Shown here in pieces: positions 1 to 7,463 of a stretch of DNA of 44,073 nucleotides; the stretch's first letter is position 1, and each line of letters begins with the position of its first letter. Under the pieces are notes generated by a model. The model did not search any database, was not told where the DNA came from, and saw nothing but the letters and a program-made list of their open reading frames with translations. The translations under genes and the position numbers were made by a program. The stretch lies in contig JAZRFL010000028.1 of assembly GCA_045661365.1 (NCBI GenBank), forward strand, positions 1 through 44,073. Reading direction: 5' to 3'. The DNA is from UMGS1484 sp045661365. GTDB taxonomy: Bacteria; Bacillota; Clostridia; Oscillospirales; Acutalibacteraceae.

Positions 1-71
1 CCATTTGGACAAGAGCTTGTCGTTATAGTCCCGTTGGCCATACCCATTCAAGGTATGTGGATCGGGTCGGG

Positions 72-100
72 TTGATTTATTTTTTAAAATATGGTATACT
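72..100 (+). promoter_or_regulatory. sigma-A promoter of the FtsW/PBP operon
   Basis: TTGATT (72-77) and TATACT (95-100) are separated by exactly 17 bp, and TGG directly precedes the -10 (extended -10). Transcription should start near 107. The same hexamer pair recurs at 40122 and 41690. Confidence 0.8.
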
Positions 101-111
101 AAATAAGTAGC

Positions 112-139
112 GGGTGACAGATGTAGGAATCTGTCACCC
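112..139 (+). promoter_or_regulatory. perfect 11-bp inverted repeat at the 5' end of the FtsW mRNA
   Basis: GGGTGACAGAT (112-122) and ATCTGTCACCC (129-139) are exact reverse complements around a 6-nt loop. It lies between the predicted transcription start and the ribosome binding site. No T-tract follows, so it is not an intrinsic terminator. It may be an operator or a stabilising 5' hairpin. Confidence 0.6.
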
Positions 140-169
140 CATTTACCATCTCACAAGGAGGTGAACACG

Positions 170-1819
170 GTGGTTTACGGATTGATTTTGTTGCTTTCCC
201 GGTGGGTCTTGCCTGTACTTTCGTTATTGTTGGCAGTTTGCTGGGTGGTGAAGTTTCGCAACGCTCGGTTGCCACGAACGGCGCTGGCATATTTGGAGAC
301 TCGTAGCGGACAGATCTTGCCAATCTATGCCCGCGAAGGGTATATCGGTCGCAAGCGTTGGTGTGACGTGTGTTTGCCGTCGATCACCGTTTCGGGAAAA
401 CACGCCGTGTTTTTTGAACAAGAGGGCAAGTGGTTTTTGGCATCTGCCAAGGGTGCCGTGTATCACTGCAGTCGTCTATTGAAGCAAGCAACCTACATTG
501 CCGACGGGGATATGGTGGTCATAGCGGGGGAGGAACTGTTTTTTTACTATGGAGCACCTCAACCGATTTCACCGCCTGCTCCGGCTACCGGTGGCGGTAT
601 GCTGTGGGTGCTGACCGTGTTTCAGGGAATCATGACCCTACAGCTTTGTTTGCGGTTTGCCGATTCTCTTCCTGTTTTGTTGCCTGTTTGCACCGCTGTA
701 TTGGTAGTGGGACAATGGGTGTATTATTTTACTTGTCGATTCATGCATTCCAACTGTATGCTATGCGAAATACCCGTACTGTATCTGCTGACCCTTGGGC
801 TGGCGGTATGTACCTGTTCGGCACCGCAGGTGTTACCGAAGCAATTGATCTGCGGTATGCTTGGTGCGGTAGGATTTGTTTTGTTTACGTTGTTGCTGTG
901 CAAAGAGCAACTTTGTTATCGGTTGCGATACGGCATAGCCTTTTTGGCGGTAGTTGCCTTGTGGGGTACCGTAATGTTTGGTACGGTGATCAACGGCTCG
1001 CGTAACTGGTTGAGCTTTGGCGGATTGCTAACGGTACAGCCGTCGGAATTTGCCAAGGTCGCATTTTTGGCGGTGGGGGCATGTGCTTTGCACGTCGCCA
1101 CGAAAAAAATCGACCGTTTGTTCTTTTTGACTTTTTCCGCTTTGCTCATGGGGGCGCTGGTGCTCATGGTGGATTTTGGCGGGATTCTCATTTTTTTTGT
1201 TGCCATGTTGATTGTTTTGCTTATGCGGTTAATGCCCACTTGGACGGTGGTTGCCATGGCAGTAGGGGCGGTGATCGCCGGGGGCGTGGTGCTTTTACTG
1301 TTCCCTCATGTGGCACAACGGTTTGAAGCATGGCTTCACGTGTGGGAATACCCTGCTTCGTTAGGGTACCAGCAAACCCGTACCATGGTTGCCGCCGCCA
1401 GCGGTGGTCTGCTGGGGGTAGGAGGCGGCAACGGTACGCTGTTGTCGGTAGCCGCCGCCGACACCGATCTGGTATTTGGGGTACTGTGTGAGGAATGGGG
1501 CGGTATAATTGCTTTGTGCGCCGCCTTGTGTTTTGTGGCGTTGGGGATCTATGCCCTGCGAGTAGCCAAGGAATCGGGTAGTGCTTTTTACGCGATCGGT
1601 GCATGCGGTGCGGCGAGTATGATGATTTTTCAAACCGCGCTGAATGTATTCGGCTCGGTGGACTTGTTGCCGTTGACCGGTGTGACTATGATGTTCGTCA
1701 GTCGCGGCGGCACCAGTTTGATCGCCGCTTTTTTGATGATCGCATTGATTAAAGCTGCCGAATGCAAAGCAAGAAGTCGCTCGTACCGAGGGAGGGAATC
1801 GTATGAATCGCGTATTTAG
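170..1819 (+). CDS. FHA domain-FtsW/RodA/SpoVE family lipid II glycosyltransferase (SEDS)
   Basis: This is a SEDS-family membrane protein that polymerises lipid II into glycan strands together with a class B PBP. After one N-terminal membrane segment (about residues 5-28) comes an FHA-like domain (about 46-127) with the IGR, CDVCLPS and VSGKHA pattern of phosphothreonine-binding modules. The C-terminal part has about ten membrane segments with the SEDS signatures GSRNWLSF, QPSEFAK (near 290) and TDLVFGVLCEEWG (near 433). The SD sequence AAGGAGGTG (155-163) overlaps the upstream in-frame GTG at 161, so the GTG at 170, with about 6 nt of spacing, is the likely start. It overlaps the PBP gene by 17 nt. 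FHA domains beside FtsW are usually separate genes; here the two are fused, which suggests control by Ser/Thr kinases. It could act in elongation or division; the sequence does not say which. Confidence 0.9.
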   Translation: MVYGLILLLSRWVLPVLSLLLAVCWVVKFRNARLPRTALAYLETRSGQILPIYAREGYIGRKRWCDVCLPSITVSGKHAVFFEQEGKWFLASAKGAVYHCSRLLKQATYIADGDMVVIAGEELFFYYGAPQPISPPAPATGGGMLWVLTVFQGIMTLQLCLRFADSLPVLLPVCTAVLVVGQWVYYFTCRFMHSNCMLCEIPVLYLLTLGLAVCTCSAPQVLPKQLICGMLGAVGFVLFTLLLCKEQLCYRLRYGIAFLAVVALWGTVMFGTVINGSRNWLSFGGLLTVQPSEFAKVAFLAVGACALHVATKKIDRLFFLTFSALLMGALVLMVDFGGILIFFVAMLIVLLMRLMPTWTVVAMAVGAVIAGGVVLLLFPHVAQRFEAWLHVWEYPASLGYQQTRTMVAAASGGLLGVGGGNGTLLSVAAADTDLVFGVLCEEWGGIIALCAALCFVALGIYALRVAKESGSAFYAIGACGAASMMIFQTALNVFGSVDLLPLTGVTMMFVSRGGTSLIAAFLMIALIKAAECKARSRSYRGRESYESRI

Positions 1820-3143
1820 GAATTCTCTCAGCGTGCCGGCCTTGATTGTGGTGTTTTGCTTGGGATTGTTGTTGTTTTACGGCAGGTTGGCTTTTTACGG
1901 TCAAGAATGGGCGGCATATCCCACAAACGGTCATTTGTACAGCGATGGACGGTTGGTGCGTGCAGGTATGATTACCGACCGAAACGGGGAAATTTTGGCG
2001 CAAACGATAGACGGCAAACGGGTGTTTCACCAAGAGGCATCGATCCGTAAAGCCACCGCGCATGCAGTGGGCGACCTGCAGGGGTTTGTGTCCACCGGTG
2101 CCCATACCGCTTTTTGGCAACAATTGACCGGTTATGATTTGCTTAACGGCGTCTATACCTTCGCAGGAAAAGGACAAGATCTGCAATTGACCATAGATGC
2201 ACAGCTGTCCTTGATTGCGTACGAAGCCTTGGGCGATTATGCAGGAACGGTAGGGGTTGTGAATTACCAAACAGGGGAACTGCTTTGCATGGTCAGTACG
2301 CCCACCTTTGACCCTTCGCAAGTGTGTGACGAGGGAGAACGGGGTGTATACGTAAACCGTCTGCTTTCGGGTAGTTACGCACCCGGTTCGGTGTTTAAAT
2401 TGGTAACTGCGTTATCGGTGCTGGAGCATCGTACCGATGCCCCTGTTTTGAAGCACACTTGTAGCCGTGGGGTAACGTTAGGAGGAGAATGGCTCAGTTG
2501 CTTGGGCAACCACGGTCAATTGGATCTGACACAGTCGTTGGTTCGCTCTTGCAATGCCGCTTTTGCCCAGTACGGCGCCGACGTGGGACGAGAAGCCATG
2601 ACCGAAACCGCTCGGCGGTTGGGATGTGATCGGTCGGTGACCATCGACGGCATTTCGTGCCGTGCGGGAAGCTTTGCTATGGAACAAGCCAACGATATTG
2701 ATTTTGGCTGGTCGTGTATTGGTCAGCATCAAGACACGGTCAACCCATTTCAGTATTTGACCTTTATGGCCGCTATTGCAGGGAACGGCACCTGTGTGTG
2801 GCCCTATTTGATTCGCAATCTCGATAACAGTATTTCCAATGAGACCAGTCCGCGAGACGAAGAGTTGTTGGATTCGGCACACGCCAAAACCCTTTCGGAT
2901 ATGATGCGGGCGTGTGTTACCGAGCATTACGGAGAAGAACGATTTGGCGGACTGGAATTGTGTGCCAAAACCGGTACGGCAGAGGTAGGCGACCAAAATC
3001 CCCACTCGTGGTTTGTCGGTTTTTGCCGTAATCCCCGGAAACCGTATGCTTTTGTGGTGGTGGTAGAAAAAGCGGGGGCAGGCTTGGGAGAAGCCGCTAC
3101 CATAGCGGGAAAAGTGTTGCAAGCCGCTCCCAAAGCCGATTGA
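1803..3143 (+). CDS. class B penicillin-binding protein (transpeptidase), PbpA/FtsI-like
   Basis: This D,D-transpeptidase cross-links peptidoglycan outside the membrane. It has one N-terminal membrane anchor (about residues 11-31), a short linker domain and a transpeptidase domain with the three active-site motifs: SVFK (Ser196, Lys199), SCN (249-251) and KTG (389-391). At 446 residues it is short for the class and has little room for the usual PBP dimerisation domain, like the PbpA-type partners of FHA/FtsW clusters. The start ATG lies inside the FtsW coding end, with a GAGGGAGG-like SD, so translation is probably coupled. The SEDS partner next door is the expected glycosyltransferase. No clear terminator follows before the rpmE promoter. 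Confidence 0.92.
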   Translation: MNRVFRNSLSVPALIVVFCLGLLLFYGRLAFYGQEWAAYPTNGHLYSDGRLVRAGMITDRNGEILAQTIDGKRVFHQEASIRKATAHAVGDLQGFVSTGAHTAFWQQLTGYDLLNGVYTFAGKGQDLQLTIDAQLSLIAYEALGDYAGTVGVVNYQTGELLCMVSTPTFDPSQVCDEGERGVYVNRLLSGSYAPGSVFKLVTALSVLEHRTDAPVLKHTCSRGVTLGGEWLSCLGNHGQLDLTQSLVRSCNAAFAQYGADVGREAMTETARRLGCDRSVTIDGISCRAGSFAMEQANDIDFGWSCIGQHQDTVNPFQYLTFMAAIAGNGTCVWPYLIRNLDNSISNETSPRDEELLDSAHAKTLSDMMRACVTEHYGEERFGGLELCAKTGTAEVGDQNPHSWFVGFCRNPRKPYAFVVVVEKAGAGLGEAATIAGKVLQAAPKAD

Positions 3144-3239
3144 TTGCCGAGTTGCATCATAAATATAGTAGGTGAAGGCAAGGTTGTTCCACAATATCTG
3201 CTTGTTTGAAAAAAACATGAAAAAACATGAAATTTTTTC

Positions 3240-3268
3240 TTGCATTTTGCAATGGTTTGTGGTATGAT
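3240..3268 (+). promoter_or_regulatory. sigma-A promoter of rpmE
   Basis: TTGCAT (3240-3245), a 17-bp spacer and TATGAT (3263-3268), with an upstream TGG extended -10. It gives a leader of about 30 nt before the L31 gene. Confidence 0.8.
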
Positions 3269-3303
3269 ACTTGTCGATGGTTTAGACGAAAGAGGTGACA
3301 GGA

Positions 3304-3507
3304 ATGAAACAAGGAATTCATCCGAATTACGAAACGACCACCATTAAGTGTGCTTGCGGGAACGTGATCGAAACCCGCTCCACCAAAAAAGATCTCCATG
3401 TTGACATCTGCTCCAGCTGCCACCCCTTCTTTACCGGCAGACAGAAATTGGTCGACACCGGCGGTCGTGTTGAACGCTTTAACAAACGTTTCAACCTGGA
3501 CAAATAA
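3304..3507 (+). CDS. rpmE: 50S ribosomal protein L31, zinc-binding (C+) type
   Basis: This is a 67-residue large-subunit ribosomal protein. It starts MKQGIHPNY, as is typical of bacterial L31. The four zinc-ligand cysteines are present (Cys16, Cys18, Cys36, Cys39), so this is the zinc-containing form, not the zinc-free paralogue. An in-frame GTG at 3295 is part of the SD (AGAGGTG); the ATG at 3304 has proper spacing and the conserved N-terminus. It is a single-gene unit with its own promoter upstream and an intrinsic terminator starting 13 nt after the stop codon. Confidence 0.97.
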   Translation: MKQGIHPNYETTTIKCACGNVIETRSTKKDLHVDICSSCHPFFTGRQKLVDTGGRVERFNKRFNLDK

Positions 3508-3519
3508 ATTTGCAAATGG

Positions 3520-3547
3520 CGATGCCCCCGGGCATCGTGTTTTGTTT
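3520..3547 (+). terminator. intrinsic terminator of rpmE
   Basis: CGATGCCC and GGGCATCG form a stem of up to 8 bp with a very short loop, followed by TGTTTTGTTT. Confidence 0.8.
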
Positions 3548-3567
3548 CAAAAGGAATCGGATATACA

Positions 3568-4218
3568 ATGGCTATGGAACAATACACTACCCTTGCCCGA
3601 GCGGGCGAGGGGGAATATGTGGAAAAACGCTCTCGGTTTATCGGTGTGGCGGCCCCTGTTTCCACTTCGGAAGAAGCGGCGGCATTGGTCAGCGAGATCA
3701 AAGCAAAATACTATGATGCACGGCATCATTGCTATGCGTATCGCCTGCGGGACGGAGGACAACGCTACGCCGACGACGGGGAACCCCAAGGTACGGCGGG
3801 CTTGCCAATTTTGGATATTTTGGAACGGCGAGATTTGACCGACTGTATTATTATTGTAACCCGTTACTTTGGCGGTACGCTGTTGGGAACAGGGGGACTG
3901 GTACGGTCGTATTCTGCGGCGGCGGCCGACGCACTTGCCAATGCGGCTTTGCTGACCATGCAACAATATATTAAAGGTACCTTTTCTTGCCGTTACCCCA
4001 TGCAGGGACGGTTGCAACCCTTGGTAGAGCAATACGAAGGGCTAATGGAGCAAATTGATTATACCGAGCAGGTGACATTTTCGTTTTTGTTGCCGATCGC
4101 CCGCCAACAAGCCTTTGCCGAGGCCCTTCGGGAGATGAGCTACGGCGAGGTGACTGTCACCTTTGGCGAAACGTTGTACGGCGGTGCGGCTGAGGGTAAG
4201 TGGTTTTCTGCCCCTTGA
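3568..4218 (+). CDS. YigZ/IMPACT (UPF0029) family protein
   Basis: This is a 216-residue cytoplasmic protein of the YigZ family. Its N-terminal domain has the RNase PH/S5-like fold; family members have been linked to translation control and proline peptide handling, but the exact role is unsettled. Family motifs are visible: KRSRFIG (about 20-26), YDARHHCYAYRL (about 49-60), DDGEPQGTAG (69-78) and TRYFGGTLLGTGGL (98-111). The C-terminal half is the DUF1949-like domain. The ATG at 3568 follows AAAGGAA with rather long spacing; a second ATG at 3574 is a possible start. The stop codon overlaps the -35 of the next gene. Confidence 0.92.
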   Translation: MAMEQYTTLARAGEGEYVEKRSRFIGVAAPVSTSEEAAALVSEIKAKYYDARHHCYAYRLRDGGQRYADDGEPQGTAGLPILDILERRDLTDCIIIVTRYFGGTLLGTGGLVRSYSAAAADALANAALLTMQQYIKGTFSCRYPMQGRLQPLVEQYEGLMEQIDYTEQVTFSFLLPIARQQAFAEALREMSYGEVTVTFGETLYGGAAEGKWFSAP

Positions 4219-4243
4219 CATTTTTCGACAAAAATAGTATGAT
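4215..4243 (+). promoter_or_regulatory. sigma-A promoter of the first dockerin gene
   Basis: Consensus TTGACA (4215-4220), a 17-bp spacer and TATGAT (4238-4243). The -35 overlaps the yigZ stop codon. Confidence 0.8.
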
Positions 4244-4276
4244 AAATTTAACCGATTTAAGGGAGGAATTTTCATT

Positions 4277-5578
4277 ATGAAACGATTACTCAGCTTGACT
4301 TTGATTATGACCTTGCTTATGGCAACGTTCGGCTTGACCGCTAACGTGTCTGCCGCCGAGCCCGACGTGTTTATGCTGTATGACGGCGAGCGAGATGACG
4401 GGAACGGTTTCCAAAACCCTTGGGGCGAATTGGCAGGGTATGACGATATGTATTTTGTGGAGGGCACTTGCGGTTATGCGGTGCAATCCTTCTTTAACGG
4501 TGCATATTTCTTCCAAAACACCGGCACGTATTTGGGATTGAACGAAGGAGAAGGCGTTGACCTTTCGGGTTATGACTACATTGAGTTTGACATTATGTCT
4601 TACTACGACATGGTAGGACATTTAGAGTTGTCCTTGGTTCGCAACACGGCGGCACACCACGGCAGCGATATGGAACTGTATAATATGTATTTCCCTGCCG
4701 AAACCTTTGTGCACGTAAAGTTGCCCCTAAAGGATTTTATTACCCGCGATATGGATCATCGTGATTTGTGGGACACCCAAGAAACTTTTAATCTCGAAGA
4801 CTTTGCCCATTTTTCCGGCTATGCCATTGACCACGTGGAACGGATCCGCTTCCAGTTGACTTATTGCAAAACCTTGGACGGTCAAGATTGTGATGATATT
4901 TACCTTGTATTTGACAACGTAACCGCTACCAAAAACGGAGCGACCCATACGCACGGTGGTAGTCAACCGGAAGTGAAGGCGATCCAAACGTACGAGGATT
5001 TTTTGGCAGAAGACAATGCGAAAAAGGTAACCTTCCAAATCAATAACCTGCCTGCCTCCCCGGTGCTGGCCGATGAAGCCACCGTTGTGGCAGTACGTCA
5101 AGCGTACGATGCTTTGTCCGACCATGGAAAATCTATGGTTACCAACTATTCCGTTCTTGTGGCCGCTGAATCCAAAATTGCCGAATTAAAAGCCGCCGCA
5201 GCCGAGGATATTGCCGCCGCGCAGGTGGTAATCGAGCAAATTGATGCTTTGCAAGCAGGCGATACCGCCGCCATCGCCGCCGCCCGTGCGGCCTATGACG
5301 CATTGACAGATGCACAAAAAGAGTTCGTGACCAATCTGGCGCGGTTAGAAGAATTAGAAAACACCGCCTTGGATTACGGCAACGTAGACGGTCAAGGGGA
5401 ACCCAATGCAGCCGACGCTTTGCTCATACTGAAATCAGTGGTAGGTAAAGTGGCTTTGACACCCGATCAAGCTCGTTTGGCAGACGTAGACGGCAATGGT
5501 TTGGCCAATGCTACCGATGCTTTGATCGTTTTGCAATATACCGTAGGGAAAATTGACAAATTTCCGGTAGAAGGATAA
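4277..5578 (+). CDS. secreted dockerin protein: jelly-roll CBM-like head, two helical repeats, type I dockerin
   Basis: It has a Sec signal peptide (about residues 1-27, ending VSAAE). A beta-rich domain follows (about 30-222) and resembles CBM11/galactose-binding jelly rolls, with paired GVDLSGYDYIEFDI and DDIYLVFDNVTA strands. Two three-helix repeats carry the AYDAL(S/T)D..K..VTN signature (about 250-365), and the C-terminus is a type I dockerin (about 370-433). Calcium loop 1 is degenerate (Asn at position 1, Gln at position 5); loop 2 is intact. The protein ends KIDKFPVEG, nearly the same tail as the four proteins at 30.4-39.0 kb, so it shares their stalk and dockerin but has a different head. 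No catalytic domain is recognised. The role as a cohesin-docked glycan-binding protein is inferred. It has its own promoter and terminator. Confidence 0.85.
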   Translation: MKRLLSLTLIMTLLMATFGLTANVSAAEPDVFMLYDGERDDGNGFQNPWGELAGYDDMYFVEGTCGYAVQSFFNGAYFFQNTGTYLGLNEGEGVDLSGYDYIEFDIMSYYDMVGHLELSLVRNTAAHHGSDMELYNMYFPAETFVHVKLPLKDFITRDMDHRDLWDTQETFNLEDFAHFSGYAIDHVERIRFQLTYCKTLDGQDCDDIYLVFDNVTATKNGATHTHGGSQPEVKAIQTYEDFLAEDNAKKVTFQINNLPASPVLADEATVVAVRQAYDALSDHGKSMVTNYSVLVAAESKIAELKAAAAEDIAAAQVVIEQIDALQAGDTAAIAAARAAYDALTDAQKEFVTNLARLEELENTALDYGNVDGQGEPNAADALLILKSVVGKVALTPDQARLADVDGNGLANATDALIVLQYTVGKIDKFPVEG

Positions 5579-5612
5579 GCACGTGATCTTGCGAACGTAA
5601 ATTGTATTTGAA

Positions 5613-5649
5613 ACACCCTTACTTGGTGGTACAAGTAAGGGTGTTTTTT
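5613..5649 (+). terminator. strong intrinsic terminator after the first dockerin gene
   Basis: A perfect 13-bp stem (5613-5625 with 5632-5644) and a 6-nt loop are followed by a T-run to 5649. Confidence 0.93.
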
Positions 5650-6135
5650 GATGGTGAAAGATGATTTGAATGGGAAAATTTGCTGTTTTCCCTTTGAAAA
5701 AACAGACAAAGTGGAGAAAAAACGGTGAAATTTTCAACTTTTGGTTATTTTGTGGAAAAATTTTTTAACCAAAAAGGACGAGGTTTTCCATGAATTCAAC
5801 CTAAAAAAACGGATATGAGCACGCCGATTGTTCAAAATAAACAAAAACCTCTTTTGGTTTATGCTATGAGTTGGTCAATATTTTTGTTGTGGTTGTATTT
5901 GAAAATAAAGAAAACGGAAGAAAAATAAAGAAATAACAAGAAACAAAAAGAAAACAGATTAAAATAATGAATCTTTTAGGGCAGCGAAATATCTTCGTCA
6001 AATCGCCACAAGCCTTGTGGTTTTAAAATGTGTAAACACAAGATATAGAAAAGGTTACAACTTTGTAACCTTTATATTTCTTTTTTCGCAAAATAAATTC
6101 GTGAAATCCTACAAAAATTAATTGGAACAATGTGG
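5650..6135 (+). other. AT-rich intergenic region with candidate structured RNA and purine-rich tract
   Basis: No convincing ORF lies here. Positions 5899-5965 are strongly purine-rich on the + strand (mostly A and G). From 5989 the sequence can fold: ATATCTT (5989-5995) pairs with AAGATAT (6040-6046) and encloses CCACAA/TTGTGG (6006-6011/6015-6020) and TGTG/CACA around 6030-6041. A 24-nt palindrome with 11-bp arms (6050-6073) and a T-rich stretch follow directly. This could be a small RNA or riboswitch-like element ending in a terminator. I see no clear promoter for it. Confidence 0.35.
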
Positions 6136-6164
6136 TTGACAAATCCAAAACACCTGCATATAAT
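6136..6164 (+). promoter_or_regulatory. consensus sigma-A promoter of the G5/3D cell-wall gene
   Basis: Perfect TTGACA (6136-6141), a 17-bp spacer and perfect TATAAT (6159-6164). It leaves a leader of about 85 nt in which TGGTTCG (6170-6176) can pair with CGAACCA (6224-6230). Confidence 0.92.
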
Positions 6165-6255
6165 TCCCATGGTTCGGTAAAAATAGCCTTGCAGAGCGAT
6201 TTTTCCGATTGTTTGACTCCAAGCGAACCACTATGAAAGGTGATTTGGTATATTT

Positions 6256-7335
6256 ATGAAACGTATTGTACAATGGGTGGCAGACAAACAACTGACCAAA
6301 CGGCAAATGGTATCTTACGTTTGTGTATTTGGTTTGATCATGGCCACCATGGGACTGCTTGCTACCGGTGCGACCCGTCGGTTGACCGTGTTTTATAACA
6401 GTCGTTGTCAAGTAGTTCATTCTTTACACGCCCCCGATCAAGCATTGCAAAACATGGGGATTCCCACCCACAGCGGCTACGACGTACGCCATACCGACGA
6501 CGGTACGGTGTTGCGGGTCGGTCCCGAGCTACGGGTAAGTGTGACTGCCGACGGTATGACCCGTAGCGTGATTACCCGTACCGACCGCGTGGAAAACGTA
6601 TTGGCAGAAATGGGCATTGTTTTGTCGGCAGACGACTTGGTACTGCCTGCCAGACAAACCATTTTGTCCCAAGACACCCAAATCACGGTACAACGTGTTA
6701 CTTACCGTGAAGAGGTACGAAATGAACTGATTTCTTTCGAAACGGTTTACGAGCCTACCGAAACCTTGCCTGTTGGGTCCGAGCAGATCAAAAGCCGTGG
6801 ATTAAACGGGAACAATCAAGTGACCTACTGTCAAAAATTCGTGGACGGTCAATTGGTTTCCGAAACGGCGGTAGCTACCTTGGCGGTTCGCCACACCAAA
6901 GCACAAGTGGTGTTAAAGGGAACGGCCCCCAAAGAATGGTTTGATCCCAAAGCTACCACCAATGCTGCCATCAATAGCCAATTGATCTCAAAATTGGAAA
7001 TGGAAAGCCCCATTGCCGTAGACCAAAACGGAGTGCCGCTTTCCTATAAGCAATGCATCAAAGGGTTGGCAACCGCATATTCCGGTCCTCCCACCGATTT
7101 TACCGCCATGGGTACCCGTGTGCAGGTAGGTTACGTAGCGGTGGATCCCAAAGAGATCCCCTACGGTACCATGCTGTTTATTCGTACGCCAGACAATCGG
7201 TATATTTACGGCGTTGCCAAGGCAATGGACACCGGTGGATTTATTTCCGGTCCGGTTACGGTCGACCTGTTTTTTACCACCGAAGAACAATGTGAACGCT
7301 TTGGCGTGCGCAACGTAGAAATTTACGTGTTGTAA
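6256..7335 (+). CDS. YabE-like cell-wall protein: DUF348, G5 and 3D domains
   Basis: This is an exported, membrane-anchored protein predicted to act on peptidoglycan. One membrane segment (about residues 19-37) is followed by a DUF348-like region (about 42-140), a G5 domain (about 145-215) and a C-terminal 3D domain (about 265-359). The 3D domain keeps its three aspartates (about Asp297 in AVDP, Asp325 in AMDTGG, Asp337 in TVDLFF), which in MltA-type lytic transglycosylases form the active site. The architecture matches Bacillus YabE, related to resuscitation-promoting factors. The gene is monocistronic, with a perfect sigma-A promoter upstream and a terminator downstream. The SD AAAGGTG is about 13 nt from the ATG, longer than usual. 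Lytic transglycosylase activity is inferred from the family. Confidence 0.9.
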   Translation: MKRIVQWVADKQLTKRQMVSYVCVFGLIMATMGLLATGATRRLTVFYNSRCQVVHSLHAPDQALQNMGIPTHSGYDVRHTDDGTVLRVGPELRVSVTADGMTRSVITRTDRVENVLAEMGIVLSADDLVLPARQTILSQDTQITVQRVTYREEVRNELISFETVYEPTETLPVGSEQIKSRGLNGNNQVTYCQKFVDGQLVSETAVATLAVRHTKAQVVLKGTAPKEWFDPKATTNAAINSQLISKLEMESPIAVDQNGVPLSYKQCIKGLATAYSGPPTDFTAMGTRVQVGYVAVDPKEIPYGTMLFIRTPDNRYIYGVAKAMDTGGFISGPVTVDLFFTTEEQCERFGVRNVEIYVL

Positions 7336-7348
7336 TTTCATTGATTTC

Positions 7349-7388
7349 AATCACCGCCGGCCGTGCGCTTGCGGTGATTTTATTTTTT
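7349..7388 (+). terminator. intrinsic terminator after the G5/3D gene
   Basis: AATCACCGC (7349-7357) pairs with GCGGTGATT (7371-7379), followed by a T-rich run to 7388. Confidence 0.85.
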
Positions 7389-7399
7389 AAAGAAACTCT

Positions 7400-7427
7400 T
7401 TGTTTTTTTGTCGAATTGTGGTATACT
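7400..7427 (+). promoter_or_regulatory. promoter of the rRNA methyltransferase gene
   Basis: TTGTTT (7400-7405), a 16-bp spacer and TATACT (7422-7427) with a TGG extended -10. The -35 is weaker than in neighbouring promoters. Confidence 0.65.
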
Positions 7428-7463
7428 GAATCCATGAACTATGAAATAAGAAGAGAGTAGCAT

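Noticed and set aside
1..75. Open frame ending at TGA 73-75, possibly the C-terminus of an upstream gene
   Set aside because: Only 24 codons are visible, with no recognisable motif; too little to call a gene.
3144..3239. Search for a terminator between the PBP gene and the rpmE promoter
   Set aside because: No stem with a T-tract is present; the AAAAAACATG direct repeats do not form a hairpin.
6165..6255. Leader of the G5/3D gene considered as a c-di-AMP (ydaO-type) riboswitch, since such riboswitches often precede wall hydrolases
   Set aside because: The leader is only about 90 nt and lacks the conserved ydaO motifs; only a simple long-range stem is visible.
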